A DNA stretch of 64,000 bases from Cognaticolwellia aestuarii (GCF_002000025.1 NZ_MUZV01000001.1:186001-250000), one strand, 5' to 3'; positions 49,784 to 58,659 are shown, counted from the first letter of the stretch. Notes: generated by a model from the sequence alone, not told the origin. Numbers and translations are program-made.

Positions 49784-50623
49784 ATGCAAGTACAAGTGGT
49801 TGACTATCAGGCTGACGATGCCGCACAAAAGTTTGTCGAGAGTTTACGTAACACCGGGTTTGGCGTATTAACGAACCACCCTATTCAACAAACGTTAGTA
49901 GAAAAAATATATCAAGATTGGTACACATTTTTTACTGAAGGTGAAAAACAAGCGTTTGCCTTTGATCCTGAAAAACAAGACGGTTATTTTGCACCAGAAA
50001 TTTCTGAAACGGCTAAAGGCCATAGTAAAAAAGATATCAAAGAATACTACCATGTTTATCCTTGGGGACGTATTCCAAAACAATTAGAAGAAGACATTCT
50101 TAATTACTACAAAATGGCTTCAGATCTTGCCAGTGAATTACTTGATTGGGTTGAAAAATATAGCCCTGCTGATGTAGCAGCACACTACTCAGAGCCTCTA
50201 TCAAATATGATCATGGATACCCCTAACACCTTGTTGCGTATTCTGCATTATCCGCCGTTTAATGGCACAGAAGAGCCTGGAGCCATTCGCGCTGCAGCCC
50301 ACGAAGACATCAATTTATTGACCATTTTACCGGCTGCGAACGAACCTGGTTTACAAGTACAAGCTCAAGACGGTCAATGGTTAGATGTTCCAGGAGATTT
50401 TGGTCATTTAATTGTTAACATTGGTGACATGCTGCAAGAGGCCTCACAAGGTTACTTCCCTTCCACTAGCCATAGGGTAATCAATCCGACAGGGGAAAAC
50501 TCAGGTAAATCACGTATTTCTTTACCACTATTTTTACACCCTCGCAGTGAAGTAGTACTATCTAAAAATCATACTCAAGCAAGCTACTTATTAGAACGTT
50601 TAAAAGAGCTTGGTGTTAAATAA
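49784..50623 (+). CDS. 2-oxoglutarate/Fe(II)-dependent oxygenase, isopenicillin N synthase-like
   Basis: A 279-residue enzyme of the plant-type/IPNS-like 2OG-Fe(II) dioxygenase superfamily. The N-terminal DIOX_N part begins VQVVDYQADDAAQKFV. The iron ligands are H173 and D175 (AAHEDINLL) and H230 (STSHRVINP); the 2OG-binding arginine is in SRISLPLFLHP near 244. The ATG at 49784 is chosen because AGAGGA lies just before it; an in-frame TTG lies 18 bp upstream. Members include clavaminate and ethylene-forming enzymes, but substrate is not predictable here. It stands alone with its own terminator. Confidence 0.9.
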   Translation: MQVQVVDYQADDAAQKFVESLRNTGFGVLTNHPIQQTLVEKIYQDWYTFFTEGEKQAFAFDPEKQDGYFAPEISETAKGHSKKDIKEYYHVYPWGRIPKQLEEDILNYYKMASDLASELLDWVEKYSPADVAAHYSEPLSNMIMDTPNTLLRILHYPPFNGTEEPGAIRAAAHEDINLLTILPAANEPGLQVQAQDGQWLDVPGDFGHLIVNIGDMLQEASQGYFPSTSHRVINPTGENSGKSRISLPLFLHPRSEVVLSKNHTQASYLLERLKELGVK

Positions 50624-50651
50624 CTTGATTTAATACCAAGCTGATTTAACA

Positions 50652-50680
50652 AAAAAGCCATCACACTGTGATGGCTTTTT
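50652..50680. terminator. Terminator after the oxygenase gene
   Basis: AAAAAGCCATCAC and GTGATGGCTTTTT pair perfectly around ACT, with a T-run on the plus strand and an A-run before it, so it can work in both directions. Confidence 0.9.
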
Positions 50681-50687
50681 AATATCT

Positions 50688-50709
50688 GCCTGGTCTAATT
50701 AGACCAGGC
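50688..50709. repeat. Perfect 22-bp palindrome between convergent genes
   Basis: GCCTGGTCTA is followed immediately by AT-centred TAGACCAGGC, a perfect inverted repeat eight bases after the previous hairpin. On the plus strand it is followed by TTTCTCC. It may be a second terminator, serving the RND operon on the minus strand. Confidence 0.6.
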
Positions 50710-50732
50710 TTTCTCCTCTAAGATCTGCTTTG

Positions 50733-53700
50733 TTAAGCTTCACTTTTAAGGTTATCTAAAATAGCTGAATCATCAGACGCAACTTTTTTCTTACGCCTAA
50801 GCATCACTCTCAAGTCTTCAATAATCAAGTAAAGACATGGGATCAGAACCAACGTTACTATCGTGGCAAATAACACGCCAAATGCTAGTGATACCGCCAT
50901 TGGAATAACAATTTGTGCTTGTGCGCTAACTTCAAAAAAGATAATCGGCACTAAACCTATGAACGTAGTAATCGAAGTCAACAATATTGCTCTAAAGCGT
51001 TTTGTTCCTGCATGCATAACAGCATCTTTTAAGCGCTCGCCACGTTTTCTAGCGTTGTTAACATAATCAACCATAACTAAGGAGTCATTTACCACCACCC
51101 CTGCAGCAGCTAATATCCCCATCACAGATAAAGCACTTAAATCCATACCAAGAATGAAGTGGCCTAAGACAGCTCCAATAACACCAAAAGGAATAACGAC
51201 CATAATCATGGTTGCTTGTGCGTAAGATTTCAGTGGTATCGCTAATAATGAGAAAATAATTAACGACGAAATAACAAAATCTCGCATTTGGCTACTCGCG
51301 CTTTCCATTTCTTCTTGAATACTACCTGACACTTCACTTTGAACTTGCGGGTATTTGCGTAACAGTTCTGGGATAAAGTTATCACGAATATCGGTCGCTA
51401 CTTTAAAAGGCTCAACCTGTTCAGCATCAACACTTGCCCAAACATTAATGGTTCGATTACCATTTTCACGACGAATGCGAGTTACACCTTCTTTTAAGGT
51501 AATAGTGGCAAGTTCAGATAAAGGCAACTCTGCACCATTGGGCGCTTGAATCATTACATCATCCACATGTCCAACAGAGCTACGTTGTTCAAGTGGATAA
51601 CGCACCATAACTTTCACTTCTTCACTATCTCGTAAAATACGCTGAGCTTCTAAACCATAAAAGCTATAACTGACTTGTGAGGCAATATCTGCCAAGCTTA
51701 GGTTTAAGCTATAAGCTAACGGTTTCAGTTCAAACTGGACCTCTTTAGCACTGGTTTGACGACTGTCATTAACATCACCAATGCCTTTTAAAGAATTAAG
51801 TTTTGCTTTTAACTCTTTTGCTGCCGCAAGTAATTGCCCGTCATCTTTACTTTCTAACCTAAAGGCAATATCACCATCATCACGACCACCACCAAACAAG
51901 TTATCGCCAATAGTAAATGATTTAACGCCTGGATAGTTAGGAATAGCAGCGCGCCATAAATCAGCAAGTTCAAAAGTATTAATTGGACGTAATTCAGGTA
52001 TAACAAGCTTTACCATCAATTGACCGCTAGTTCTGCTACGCAAGTCTACTTGCATATCAGAGATCATTGAATTGCCGTACTCTGCTTCAATTTCCTTATC
52101 AATGCGATTTATAATCCCTTGAATATTAAGTAACGTTTCTAACGTTGCTTTTTCTGATGCATCCACATTCATTTCAACAGACACTCGAGGAAAGTCATGC
52201 GGTATTTTGGGTTGGCCAATAAAGCGCACAAAACCACCACTAAATAAACCGGCGCTAATCAACATCAAGCTAATAAAGAACATAAGAACTGCATAACGGT
52301 ACTTTATAAATATCGCTAAAGACGGGGCATAAATGTTATTAATAATGCTTTTTAACTTAGTATCAACCCACAAACGTAATCTATCGATTGGGTTTTTAGG
52401 ATTAAAGTCTTTAATCTTCATTTTTACCAAATGCGCAGGCAAAATCAGTTTAGATTCAATTAAAGAAAATATTAAACATAAAATGACCACAGAGCCGATA
52501 GCTTTACCGAAGGCGGAAGATGGCCCTTCTCCAAAAAGGAAAGGTAAAAATACTGCAATTGTGGTTAACACGCCAAACGTTGCTGGCATAGCTACGCGTT
52601 TAACGCCACGAATAACATTATCGGTACTATGTCCATGCTCTTCAATTTCTTCGTGAGCACTCTCCCCCATTACAATAGCGTCATCAACAACAATGCCAAG
52701 CACAAGAATAAAGGCAAATAAACTGATGACATTAATGGTTACACCGACAAATTCCAAGGGCATCATTAATAGAGTCCCTAAGAAGCAAACCGGCAGACCC
52801 ATCATCACCCAAAAAGCTAAACGAACACGTAAAAACAACGCTAGCATCAAAAATACTAATACTGCACCACTTTTCATATTATCTATCATCATGTCTAAGC
52901 GACCTTCAAGATAGTAAGTCATATCAACCCAGGTTTCTAACTTAACGCCTGGTGGTAATACCGCAGCTTTCTCTTCAACGTAGTTTTTTACTATGCTAGC
53001 AATAGCAGTAATACTTTGGTTATCAGCAGCACCAACAAATAGCGTAACTGAGTTTTGACCGTTAAATTTAGAGTACTGTAAGCCTTCTTCAAAGCCATCA
53101 ACAATAGTCGCAATTTCACCGAGAAGAATACGCGTACCATCCGCTAAGGTGACTACCGGTAATTGCTCGAATTCATGACCACGATAAGCTTGGTTTTCAA
53201 CGCGTAGATTAATATAACCATTTTCGGCACGTATTTGTCCTGCTGACATATTACGAGAATAACTGCGTACAGCGTTCGCAATATCGGTGAAGCTCAAACC
53301 ATATTCTCTGAGCTTATCTTTGCTCACTTCAATCGAAATTTCATAATCTAAACCGCTATATAATTCAGATATGTTGATCATCGGCAGTTGCTGAATTTCA
53401 TTATGAATTTTACGGCCCAACTCTTTTAATTCACCGTTGGTTAAGTCGCCATATAAACTCAGGTACATCACTTCTTGTCGATACTTTTCACGCTCGACTT
53501 TTATCCGTTCCATGCCATCAGGAAAACTAGAAATAGAATCTATCGCAGATTTCACTTCTTCAAGCACCACTTGAGGATCATAGTCTAATTCAACCTCAAA
53601 CCAACCGTTAGAGTAGCCTCGATTTGAATAAGTGATAACACGTTTAAGGCCTTGAACAGTTTCCAGTGCCTCTTCTATTTTAATCGTTATCCCTTCTTCA

Positions 53701-53933
53701 ACCTCTTGCGGCGCAGCACCTGGATACGGCGCAGCGTAAGAAATCCAATTAATTTTAACCTGTGGGAACATTTGTTTATTAATAGTTTGAATGGTAAAAA
53801 AACCACCAACCAAAATAAAAATCATCAACAAATTTGCGGCAACACTGTTGCGGGCAAACCAAGCAATTAACCCTGTGTGCGTATTGATACTATTATCTAT
53901 TTCAGGGCTTTTTTTCGCTGAAGCATTCGTCAT
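50733..53933 (-). CDS. RND efflux transporter permease (AcrB/HAE1-like)
   Basis: A 1066-residue inner-membrane pump with the RND layout: membrane helix near 25-45, two large periplasmic loops, and two groups of membrane helices (about 340-510 and 870-1030). The proton-relay segment has GIVVDDAIVMGE near 412-423. The N-terminal part AAPYPGAAPQEVEEGIT matches family members. Such pumps export drugs, detergents or metabolites using the proton gradient. It is 2 bp after the adaptor gene; no outer-membrane channel gene is in the operon, so a channel such as TolC must come from elsewhere. Substrate is unknown. Confidence 0.93.
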   Translation of the reverse strand: MTNASAKKSPEIDNSINTHTGLIAWFARNSVAANLLMIFILVGGFFTIQTINKQMFPQVKINWISYAAPYPGAAPQEVEEGITIKIEEALETVQGLKRVITYSNRGYSNGWFEVELDYDPQVVLEEVKSAIDSISSFPDGMERIKVEREKYRQEVMYLSLYGDLTNGELKELGRKIHNEIQQLPMINISELYSGLDYEISIEVSKDKLREYGLSFTDIANAVRSYSRNMSAGQIRAENGYINLRVENQAYRGHEFEQLPVVTLADGTRILLGEIATIVDGFEEGLQYSKFNGQNSVTLFVGAADNQSITAIASIVKNYVEEKAAVLPPGVKLETWVDMTYYLEGRLDMMIDNMKSGAVLVFLMLALFLRVRLAFWVMMGLPVCFLGTLLMMPLEFVGVTINVISLFAFILVLGIVVDDAIVMGESAHEEIEEHGHSTDNVIRGVKRVAMPATFGVLTTIAVFLPFLFGEGPSSAFGKAIGSVVILCLIFSLIESKLILPAHLVKMKIKDFNPKNPIDRLRLWVDTKLKSIINNIYAPSLAIFIKYRYAVLMFFISLMLISAGLFSGGFVRFIGQPKIPHDFPRVSVEMNVDASEKATLETLLNIQGIINRIDKEIEAEYGNSMISDMQVDLRSRTSGQLMVKLVIPELRPINTFELADLWRAAIPNYPGVKSFTIGDNLFGGGRDDGDIAFRLESKDDGQLLAAAKELKAKLNSLKGIGDVNDSRQTSAKEVQFELKPLAYSLNLSLADIASQVSYSFYGLEAQRILRDSEEVKVMVRYPLEQRSSVGHVDDVMIQAPNGAELPLSELATITLKEGVTRIRRENGNRTINVWASVDAEQVEPFKVATDIRDNFIPELLRKYPQVQSEVSGSIQEEMESASSQMRDFVISSLIIFSLLAIPLKSYAQATMIMVVIPFGVIGAVLGHFILGMDLSALSVMGILAAAGVVVNDSLVMVDYVNNARKRGERLKDAVMHAGTKRFRAILLTSITTFIGLVPIIFFEVSAQAQIVIPMAVSLAFGVLFATIVTLVLIPCLYLIIEDLRVMLRRKKKVASDDSAILDNLKSEA

Positions 53934-53935
53934 TT

Positions 53936-55153
53936 TTATTCCCCTGAATCGCTATCGTTTAGCGCGACTTGTGAACTGTCTTCCATGCTCTCATCTTGCT
54001 GTTCTTCAGCATCCTCTTCAGGTACATCTGTAATTAACGCCAGTTTCATACCATCAATAGGATAGTCGAGCGCAGAAACGATCAACTGATCACCATGTGC
54101 TAAGCCATTTGAAACAATCACATTTTGGCCATCTTGACGAACAATATTGATCTCTGAGTAGTGCAATTTAGATTCAGCATCTAAAATAGCCACACGATTA
54201 TTATCAACCAAGTAGCGAGGAACACGTGTTGCTTGAGCTAATTCAAGCCCTAAAATTTTAGCTTTTACATAAGAGCCAAAACGTATTGGTGTTTCATTGC
54301 TATTTGCTAAAGCATAAGGGTCATGAATTTCAGCGACTAAATAGCTCATACGGCTCTTATTGTCGATAACACCTTCACTGCGAGCAATGTTTGCTGGCCA
54401 AATGATGTCACGACCAGCAAATGTTCCTATTAAATTGACCTTGGCATTTTTCCCTTGTTCAACAAGAAACTCTAACTGATTATCAGCAACGGGCAATCTT
54501 ACTTCTGCTACCGCGGTACCTAATAATTTGCCCACCATACTGCCAGTGCCAACAAACGAACCTAGGCCAACATTACGGCTGTCAATCATAGCATCATAAG
54601 GTGCTCTTATTTGGGTACGCTCTAAATTACGTTTTGCTCTTAATATTGACGCTTGCGCTGCTTTTACTCGTGCAATTTCTTGTGCTAATTGTGGTTTACG
54701 TAAACTCAACTCTGTTGGTGAAGTATCTGTAATACGTTTCCATTCTCGCTCTGCAACTTGCCCTTGTGCACGTTCAGTTTCTAAGGAAGCACGGGCTGAA
54801 GCCATTGTCGCTTCAGCGTCAATAAGGGCAGCTTCATAATCATTAGGGTCAATACGTGCTAGCAGCTGCCCTTTCTTAATAAAGCCACCTCGAACAAAGG
54901 TATCTGATAGCTCAACTATTTGGCCACTCACTTGTGCCACTAACTCAGTTTCATATTTAGGTTCAACCACCCCGTATGAATCTACCTGTAAGGTTAATGG
55001 TGCTAACGATATCGGCTCAACAGCAACGATAGGAGTATTATCAACTTCTTCTTTCTCTTCAGGCGGTTTTTTCATGCTTGAAAATAGAACAAAAGTTAAA
55101 ATACCTGCGATTAAGATAACAAAAGGTATGAATATTTGTTTTTTCCGTGTCAC
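53936..55153 (-). CDS. RND efflux periplasmic adaptor (membrane fusion protein)
   Basis: A 405-residue HlyD/MFP family adaptor. It has one N-terminal membrane helix (about 8-26), a lipoyl-type half (YGVVEPKYETELVAQVSGQI near 60-79), an alpha-hairpin (about 110-175) and the second lipoyl half with RAPYDAMIDSRNVGLGSFV near 182-200. The acidic C-terminal tail (EEDAEEQQDESMEDS) is unusual but typical for marine homologues. The start codon is GTG with GAGG eight bases before it. It is first in the two-gene operon with the pump. Confidence 0.92.
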   Translation of the reverse strand: MTRKKQIFIPFVILIAGILTFVLFSSMKKPPEEKEEVDNTPIVAVEPISLAPLTLQVDSYGVVEPKYETELVAQVSGQIVELSDTFVRGGFIKKGQLLARIDPNDYEAALIDAEATMASARASLETERAQGQVAEREWKRITDTSPTELSLRKPQLAQEIARVKAAQASILRAKRNLERTQIRAPYDAMIDSRNVGLGSFVGTGSMVGKLLGTAVAEVRLPVADNQLEFLVEQGKNAKVNLIGTFAGRDIIWPANIARSEGVIDNKSRMSYLVAEIHDPYALANSNETPIRFGSYVKAKILGLELAQATRVPRYLVDNNRVAILDAESKLHYSEINIVRQDGQNVIVSNGLAHGDQLIVSALDYPIDGMKLALITDVPEEDAEEQQDESMEDSSQVALNDSDSGE

Positions 55154-55778
55154 TGTGACGTCCTCATAAAATCTATATTTTTGTAATTATTAGTTTAATT
55201 GCAACTAGGATACCTAAATCTATGGCTACAAAAACTAACAAAGTTGTAAATGCTTGTTACAAAATTCGCGCCGTTTTGAAAGCCGCTTAAAAACTAATAA
55301 ATAAAGCAATAAATAACAACAAGTTAGGCAAGAATGACTTAAGAAGTAGTATAAATTATATGCTGAACTTAATGTGACATTTATAACGAGTTGGTTTTTT
55401 TCACTAAATAGTTAAATTTTTATAAAACTACTTAGCCGATATCGCCAACACTGAAATAATTATTAAAACTATCACAAGCCAATGCTTGGTAAATATCACC
55501 TGGCCTAACACTTTTTATTATCTACAACCTAGAAAAGACAACAATTAACCAAAGCGATAACCTTAATAGGGTATTGATACGGTCATTCCCAATAAAAGAT
55601 CAGTGAACAAACTCAGGTTGAACAACTCAGCACTAGGTTAAGCAAATGTGCTCAGTTTAGAGCTCACGCTAATTAAACACCTAACCGTAGTTACAATTTG
55701 TTATAAAATAAGCCCGCTAAGTACTTGTGCCTAGAAGTGAATACTTTAGTATTAAACCTATCAATTGAGGGTAAATTT
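55154..55778. other. Intergenic region between the RND operon and terB-like gene
   Basis: This 625-bp AT-rich region lies between divergent genes and must contain both promoters. I see no supported gene, no repeat shared with the MITE-like elements and no strong regulator box. Reading frames within it are short and start poorly. Confidence 0.5.
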
Positions 55779-56240
55779 ATGTTGTCAAAAATTAATCAGT
55801 TTTTTCAATCACTCGGTGCAGAAGGTCAACAACAGACAAATGAAATAAGTTTAGAGATAGCCTGCAGCGTTTTATTGTGTGAAGTCATGCTTGCTGACGG
55901 GCAACTAGATAATGCTGAACAGCAAAAGTTGAGCGATATTATTTCTAAGCAATTTCAGCTTTCTAATGAAGAAGTGCAAGACATCATCAAACGCTCTTTA
56001 GCATTATGTGAGAATGCCACTGACTTTTACCAATTTACATCAAAAATCAATGAAAGTTACAGCACCGAGCAACGAATAACTATGCTTGAGTTGCTATGGA
56101 AGGTCGCATACGCTGATGGTGAGCTTGATAGTATTGAAGAGCATATCATTCGCAAAATATCAGATTTATTACATTTACGACACAGTGAGTACATTCAAAC
56201 CAAACTCAACTGCCAAACAAAAAACCACCCTAGCAGATAA
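55779..56240 (+). CDS. TerB-like (tellurite resistance B family) protein
   Basis: A 153-residue all-helical protein with two acidic, metal-binding-like repeats: MLADGQLDNAEQQKL at about 39-53 and AYADGELDSIEEHII near 111-125, the hallmark of TerB/DjlA-like domains. The start at 55779 (MLSKINQFF) is chosen because GAGGG lies seven bases before it; the frame is open 18 codons upstream. Standalone TerB proteins are common in marine proteobacteria; no other ter genes are nearby, so tellurite resistance should not be assumed. Confidence 0.87.
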   Translation: MLSKINQFFQSLGAEGQQQTNEISLEIACSVLLCEVMLADGQLDNAEQQKLSDIISKQFQLSNEEVQDIIKRSLALCENATDFYQFTSKINESYSTEQRITMLELLWKVAYADGELDSIEEHIIRKISDLLHLRHSEYIQTKLNCQTKNHPSR

Positions 56241-56306
56241 AATGATAGTTAACTTAGCGCCGAATCGGTTATTATAGGCACAAGTTAACTGACCGCAAGA
56301 ATCCAC

Positions 56307-57137
56307 ATGGCAAGTATTGGCAAATATAACACCCTTCCTGTAGTAGCAATTACTGATAATGGCGCCTATTTAGATGCAAATGAGTTAGGAGAAATTCTGT
56401 TACCTAATCGTTTTGTACCAGAAAACTGCCAACCTGGTAGTGAAGTTAAGGTTTTTATTTATGCTGATACCGCTGATCGTATCGTAGCAACCACTGAAAA
56501 GCCCTTAGCGGAAGTAGATCAGTTTGCCTCACTAAAAGTTAGCCAAGTAAATAAAATGGGCGCCTTTCTTGATTGGGGCTTACCAAAAAATTTACTGGTT
56601 CCATATAACCAACAGCACAGTGAAATGGAAGTTGGTAAGTATTATTTGGTTAGAGTATTTCTCGATTTAAAAACCGATCGCCTAGTTGCTTCAAGTAAAC
56701 TGGATAAATTTATCGATATTTGGCCGGCAGAATATCAAAAGTGGGATAAAGTAAAGTTAACTATCGCGACCAAAACAGACTTAGGTTTTAAAGCCATTAT
56801 CAATGATCTACATTGGGGCTTACTTTACGATAACGAAATATTTAAACCATTACGTACCGGCAAAAAAATAACAGGTTATATTAAACAGGTGCGTGAAGAT
56901 GGTCGCATTGATTTATCATTGACCCGCCCAGGCGAAGGTAAAGTTAAAGATTTTAGTGATAAATTATTGGCTCATATTGCTGAAAATAACGGCTTTAGCC
57001 CATTACATGATAAAAGTGATCCTGAATTGATCAAACGCATTTTAGGCGTCAGTAAAAAAACCTTTAAAGCAACAGTGGGTAACTTAATGAAAAATGGCAA
57101 AATCACCATTGAATCTAACGGTATCCGCTTAAAGTAA
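56307..57137 (+). CDS. S1-like RNA-binding protein, CvfB/YitL family
   Basis: A 276-residue cytoplasmic protein with tandem S1-like OB folds (about 5-60, 65-130 and 145-210) and a C-terminal winged helix (about 215-275, ELIKRILGVSKKTFKATVGNLMKNGKI). This order matches CvfB of Staphylococcus and YitL of Bacillus, RNA-binding proteins that affect expression of virulence or other genes. Targets are unknown. A strong terminator follows. Confidence 0.88.
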   Translation: MASIGKYNTLPVVAITDNGAYLDANELGEILLPNRFVPENCQPGSEVKVFIYADTADRIVATTEKPLAEVDQFASLKVSQVNKMGAFLDWGLPKNLLVPYNQQHSEMEVGKYYLVRVFLDLKTDRLVASSKLDKFIDIWPAEYQKWDKVKLTIATKTDLGFKAIINDLHWGLLYDNEIFKPLRTGKKITGYIKQVREDGRIDLSLTRPGEGKVKDFSDKLLAHIAENNGFSPLHDKSDPELIKRILGVSKKTFKATVGNLMKNGKITIESNGIRLK

Positions 57138-57190
57138 TTACCTGCCTACAAAGTAATACACTCATCAGCTTAAGCTGTTGTCACGAGTTA

Positions 57191-57214
57191 AAAAAAGCCC
57201 AAACGGGCTTTTTT
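57191..57214 (+). terminator. Terminator after the cvfB-like gene
   Basis: AAAAAAGCCC and GGGCTTTTTT pair around AAAC with a T-run on the plus strand. It lies about 55 bp past the stop and borders the mobile-DNA scar. Confidence 0.9.
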
Positions 57215-57420
57215 TATGCGGTTGGTAACCACTTCAAATTGACCAACTCAGACACACGCAATGCATGATGGTAAGCAACCATGATGATGGTACAGTCACG
57301 ATGACCATGACGACTAATGGACTTGGCAGCTTTGCTGATGCGGTCAATCTCTGATGATGTTAGATATTCACGTTCACGAACGTCTTTATATTTGCGGGTA
57401 TTGGTAACTTTCGAGTTTTC
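57214..57420 (-). pseudogene. Tyrosine recombinase (FimB/XerD-like) N-terminal fragment
   Basis: Read on the minus strand the frame gives KYKDVREREYLTSSEIDRI, continuing through HRDCTIIMVAYHHALRVSEL and VNLKW before a stop at 57214-57216. The pattern, LT..EI..... followed by a helix and H.LR.SEL..L.W, is the start of the catalytic domain of FimB-type tyrosine recombinases; the last arginine before SEL is the first catalytic arginine. The rest of the gene, with the other catalytic residues, is missing, and no start codon is obvious. It is a decayed remnant fused to Rhs-derived DNA. Confidence 0.75.
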
Positions 57421-57443
57421 GGTGTTTGGGGTGGGTGTTCTGT

Positions 57444-57569
57444 CCCCGCCAACGGGTTATTCATAATATAAGAATAAGGATTAATCGACTGACTGTTACC
57501 TGGCTCTTGTATAAACAGATCAACACTCAAGAAACGACCAAGGTTATAATCATACACCCGCCCGTTCAT
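57444..57569 (-). pseudogene. Rhs repeat-associated core fragment
   Basis: The frame encodes MNGRVYDYNLGRFLSVD followed by GNSQSINPYSYIMNNPL, the conserved Rhs/YD-repeat core motif that precedes the variable toxin tip of Rhs proteins. The usual next residues (DPSGY or similar) are lost: homology stops at PLAG and the frame then runs into the recombinase remnant in another frame. The 5' end has no repeat-containing body. It is a short relic of an Rhs gene. Confidence 0.78.
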
Positions 57570-57697
57570 ATGGGGAAAACGCAGGCATCGTAGGTAGTTT
57601 GATGGCTACGATAAAGAAGAGGGGAATTTTTTAAAGAGCAAAAACAACGAGAGTAGAATTATCTTAACAATATAAGAATGCTTTTACTATTAGATAG

Positions 57698-58096
57698 TTA
57701 GAAACGTGACCTGAACTTTTCAGCCATTGTAGCAAGCTTAAACATAACCTCTCGGTTATTCGCTAAGTCATGTGCGTTTGGCTTTAAAATTGCCATCAAT
57801 AAATAACAATCAGAATTCATGGCACCTTGGCAATACACTAAATGTACATCGCTGGTGCGGTGAAATTGAATATTGCGCAGTGGTAAAGGCTCGTCTTCAC
57901 TACCTAAATGAAGGTGCTGTAATTCTTCAGCTAGTACTGAAGGTAGTGAATTAGGGTGGTCATATGGAACATCTCGTCCAAAATATTCAGGAGGAATATC
58001 TGTCATTTTGTATTGTTTAAAGTCATCGACTAACTGCGTTAACTCTTCGTCAGTTAATGACTTAATCATAACAGTACTTTTAAAAACTCGGATCAT
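57698..58096 (-). CDS. yafO: YafO-family toxin (mRNA interferase)
   Basis: A 132-residue protein like YafO, a toxin that binds the ribosome and cleaves mRNA. Matching features are the C-terminal FHRTSDVHLVYCQG segment near 79-92, and the late LMAILKPNAHDLANN. The ATG overlaps the antitoxin stop as ATGA, the classical arrangement antitoxin first, toxin second. The gene is full length and looks functional. Confidence 0.88.
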   Translation of the reverse strand: MIRVFKSTVMIKSLTDEELTQLVDDFKQYKMTDIPPEYFGRDVPYDHPNSLPSVLAEELQHLHLGSEDEPLPLRNIQFHRTSDVHLVYCQGAMNSDCYLLMAILKPNAHDLANNREVMFKLATMAEKFRSRF

Positions 58097-58380
58097 TCTG
58101 AGAATTCACCTAATTCAACGTCAGTACTTGATAACAATAATGCCTGACTTTTCTCCGCTATTGCGGTAAGTCTTTCTTTATTTGGCCTAAAGCGAGAAAC
58201 ACGCGATTGACTTTCAAGTAAATGAACCATCTGCTCGTAAAGTTCAGCACTTACCATATAGCCCGCTGTTTTATTATTAGAAAGCACGGCGACAGGCTCA
58301 TCAAGAAAATACTCACACGGTTTCTTTCTTAATTCGCTCACGGAAACGGTCTTTTCCGCCAAAATTGATTGTAAAGCCAT
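58093..58380 (-). CDS. yafN: YafN-family antitoxin
   Basis: A 95-residue antitoxin of the Phd/YefM fold. The N-terminal SILAEKTVSVSELRKKP and VAVLSNNKTAGYMVSAELYE closely follow E. coli YafN, and RFRPNKERL matches its C-terminal toxin-binding part. The start at 58380 has GGGTG just upstream; an ATG at 58392 is less likely. A palindrome that overlaps the likely promoter lies about 20 bp upstream for autoregulation by YafN or the YafN-YafO complex. Confidence 0.9.
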   Translation of the reverse strand: MALQSILAEKTVSVSELRKKPCEYFLDEPVAVLSNNKTAGYMVSAELYEQMVHLLESQSRVSRFRPNKERLTAIAEKSQALLLSSTDVELGEFSE

Positions 58381-58401
58381 AATAGCACCCATATAAAAAT
58401 C

Positions 58402-58417
58402 GTACTTAATTAAGTAC
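58402..58417 (-). promoter_or_regulatory. Probable operator of the yafN-yafO operon
   Basis: GTACTTAATTAAGTAC is a perfect 16-bp palindrome. Immediately upstream on the minus strand is TATACT (58418-58423), a good -10 box, and a further GTAC half repeat lies at 58426-58429. Antitoxin binding here would cover the transcription start. No strong -35 is visible. Confidence 0.72.
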
Positions 58418-58477
58418 AGTATAGCGTACTTTTTAAATCAAAGTATATTTTATCTGTATTCATACACTGCCTTTATA

Positions 58478-58579
58478 CTACCTCTGTTTAAATAAATAAT
58501 ATTGGCCGTCGAATTCAACCAGCACTCGATTAAGAGGGTGTTTATCTGACTGTAGTTGCCGAATAATTGAACTTGCCAT
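58478..58579 (-). CDS. Possible small reading frame, 33 residues
   Basis: ATG at 58579 starts MASSIIRQLQSDKHPLNRVL and the frame ends with VEFDGQYYLFKQR before a stop. The composition looks protein-like, with alternating hydrophobic and charged residues, but no ribosome site is clear. It could be the tail of a decayed gene next to the mobile-DNA scar, or chance. Confidence 0.22.
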   Translation of the reverse strand: MASSIIRQLQSDKHPLNRVLVEFDGQYYLFKQR

Positions 58580-58625
58580 GAGGTCAAGCGCAGAATAACT
58601 TATGGTTAATTAGTGGAGCAATAAA

Positions 58626-58659
58626 AACGGCAAGGCAAACCTCTGTTTTTATTGCCGTT
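58626..58659 (-). terminator. Terminator after tldD
   Basis: On the minus strand AACGGCAA pairs with TTGCCGTT, followed directly by TTTATT. It lies about 84 bp after the tldD stop. Confidence 0.7.

Noticed and set aside
55560-55680. Third copy of the MITE-like element near ACTCAGGTTGAAC
   Set aside because: Only short CTCAG words are shared; the inner blocks typical of the two real copies are missing.
55725-55778. Longer N-terminus for the TerB-like protein
   Set aside because: The extension lacks a good start and ribosome site, whereas GAGGG is well placed for the ATG at 55779.
55779-57137. Tellurite resistance operon
   Set aside because: A lone TerB-like gene beside a CvfB-like gene; no terA, terC, terD or terE gene is in the window.
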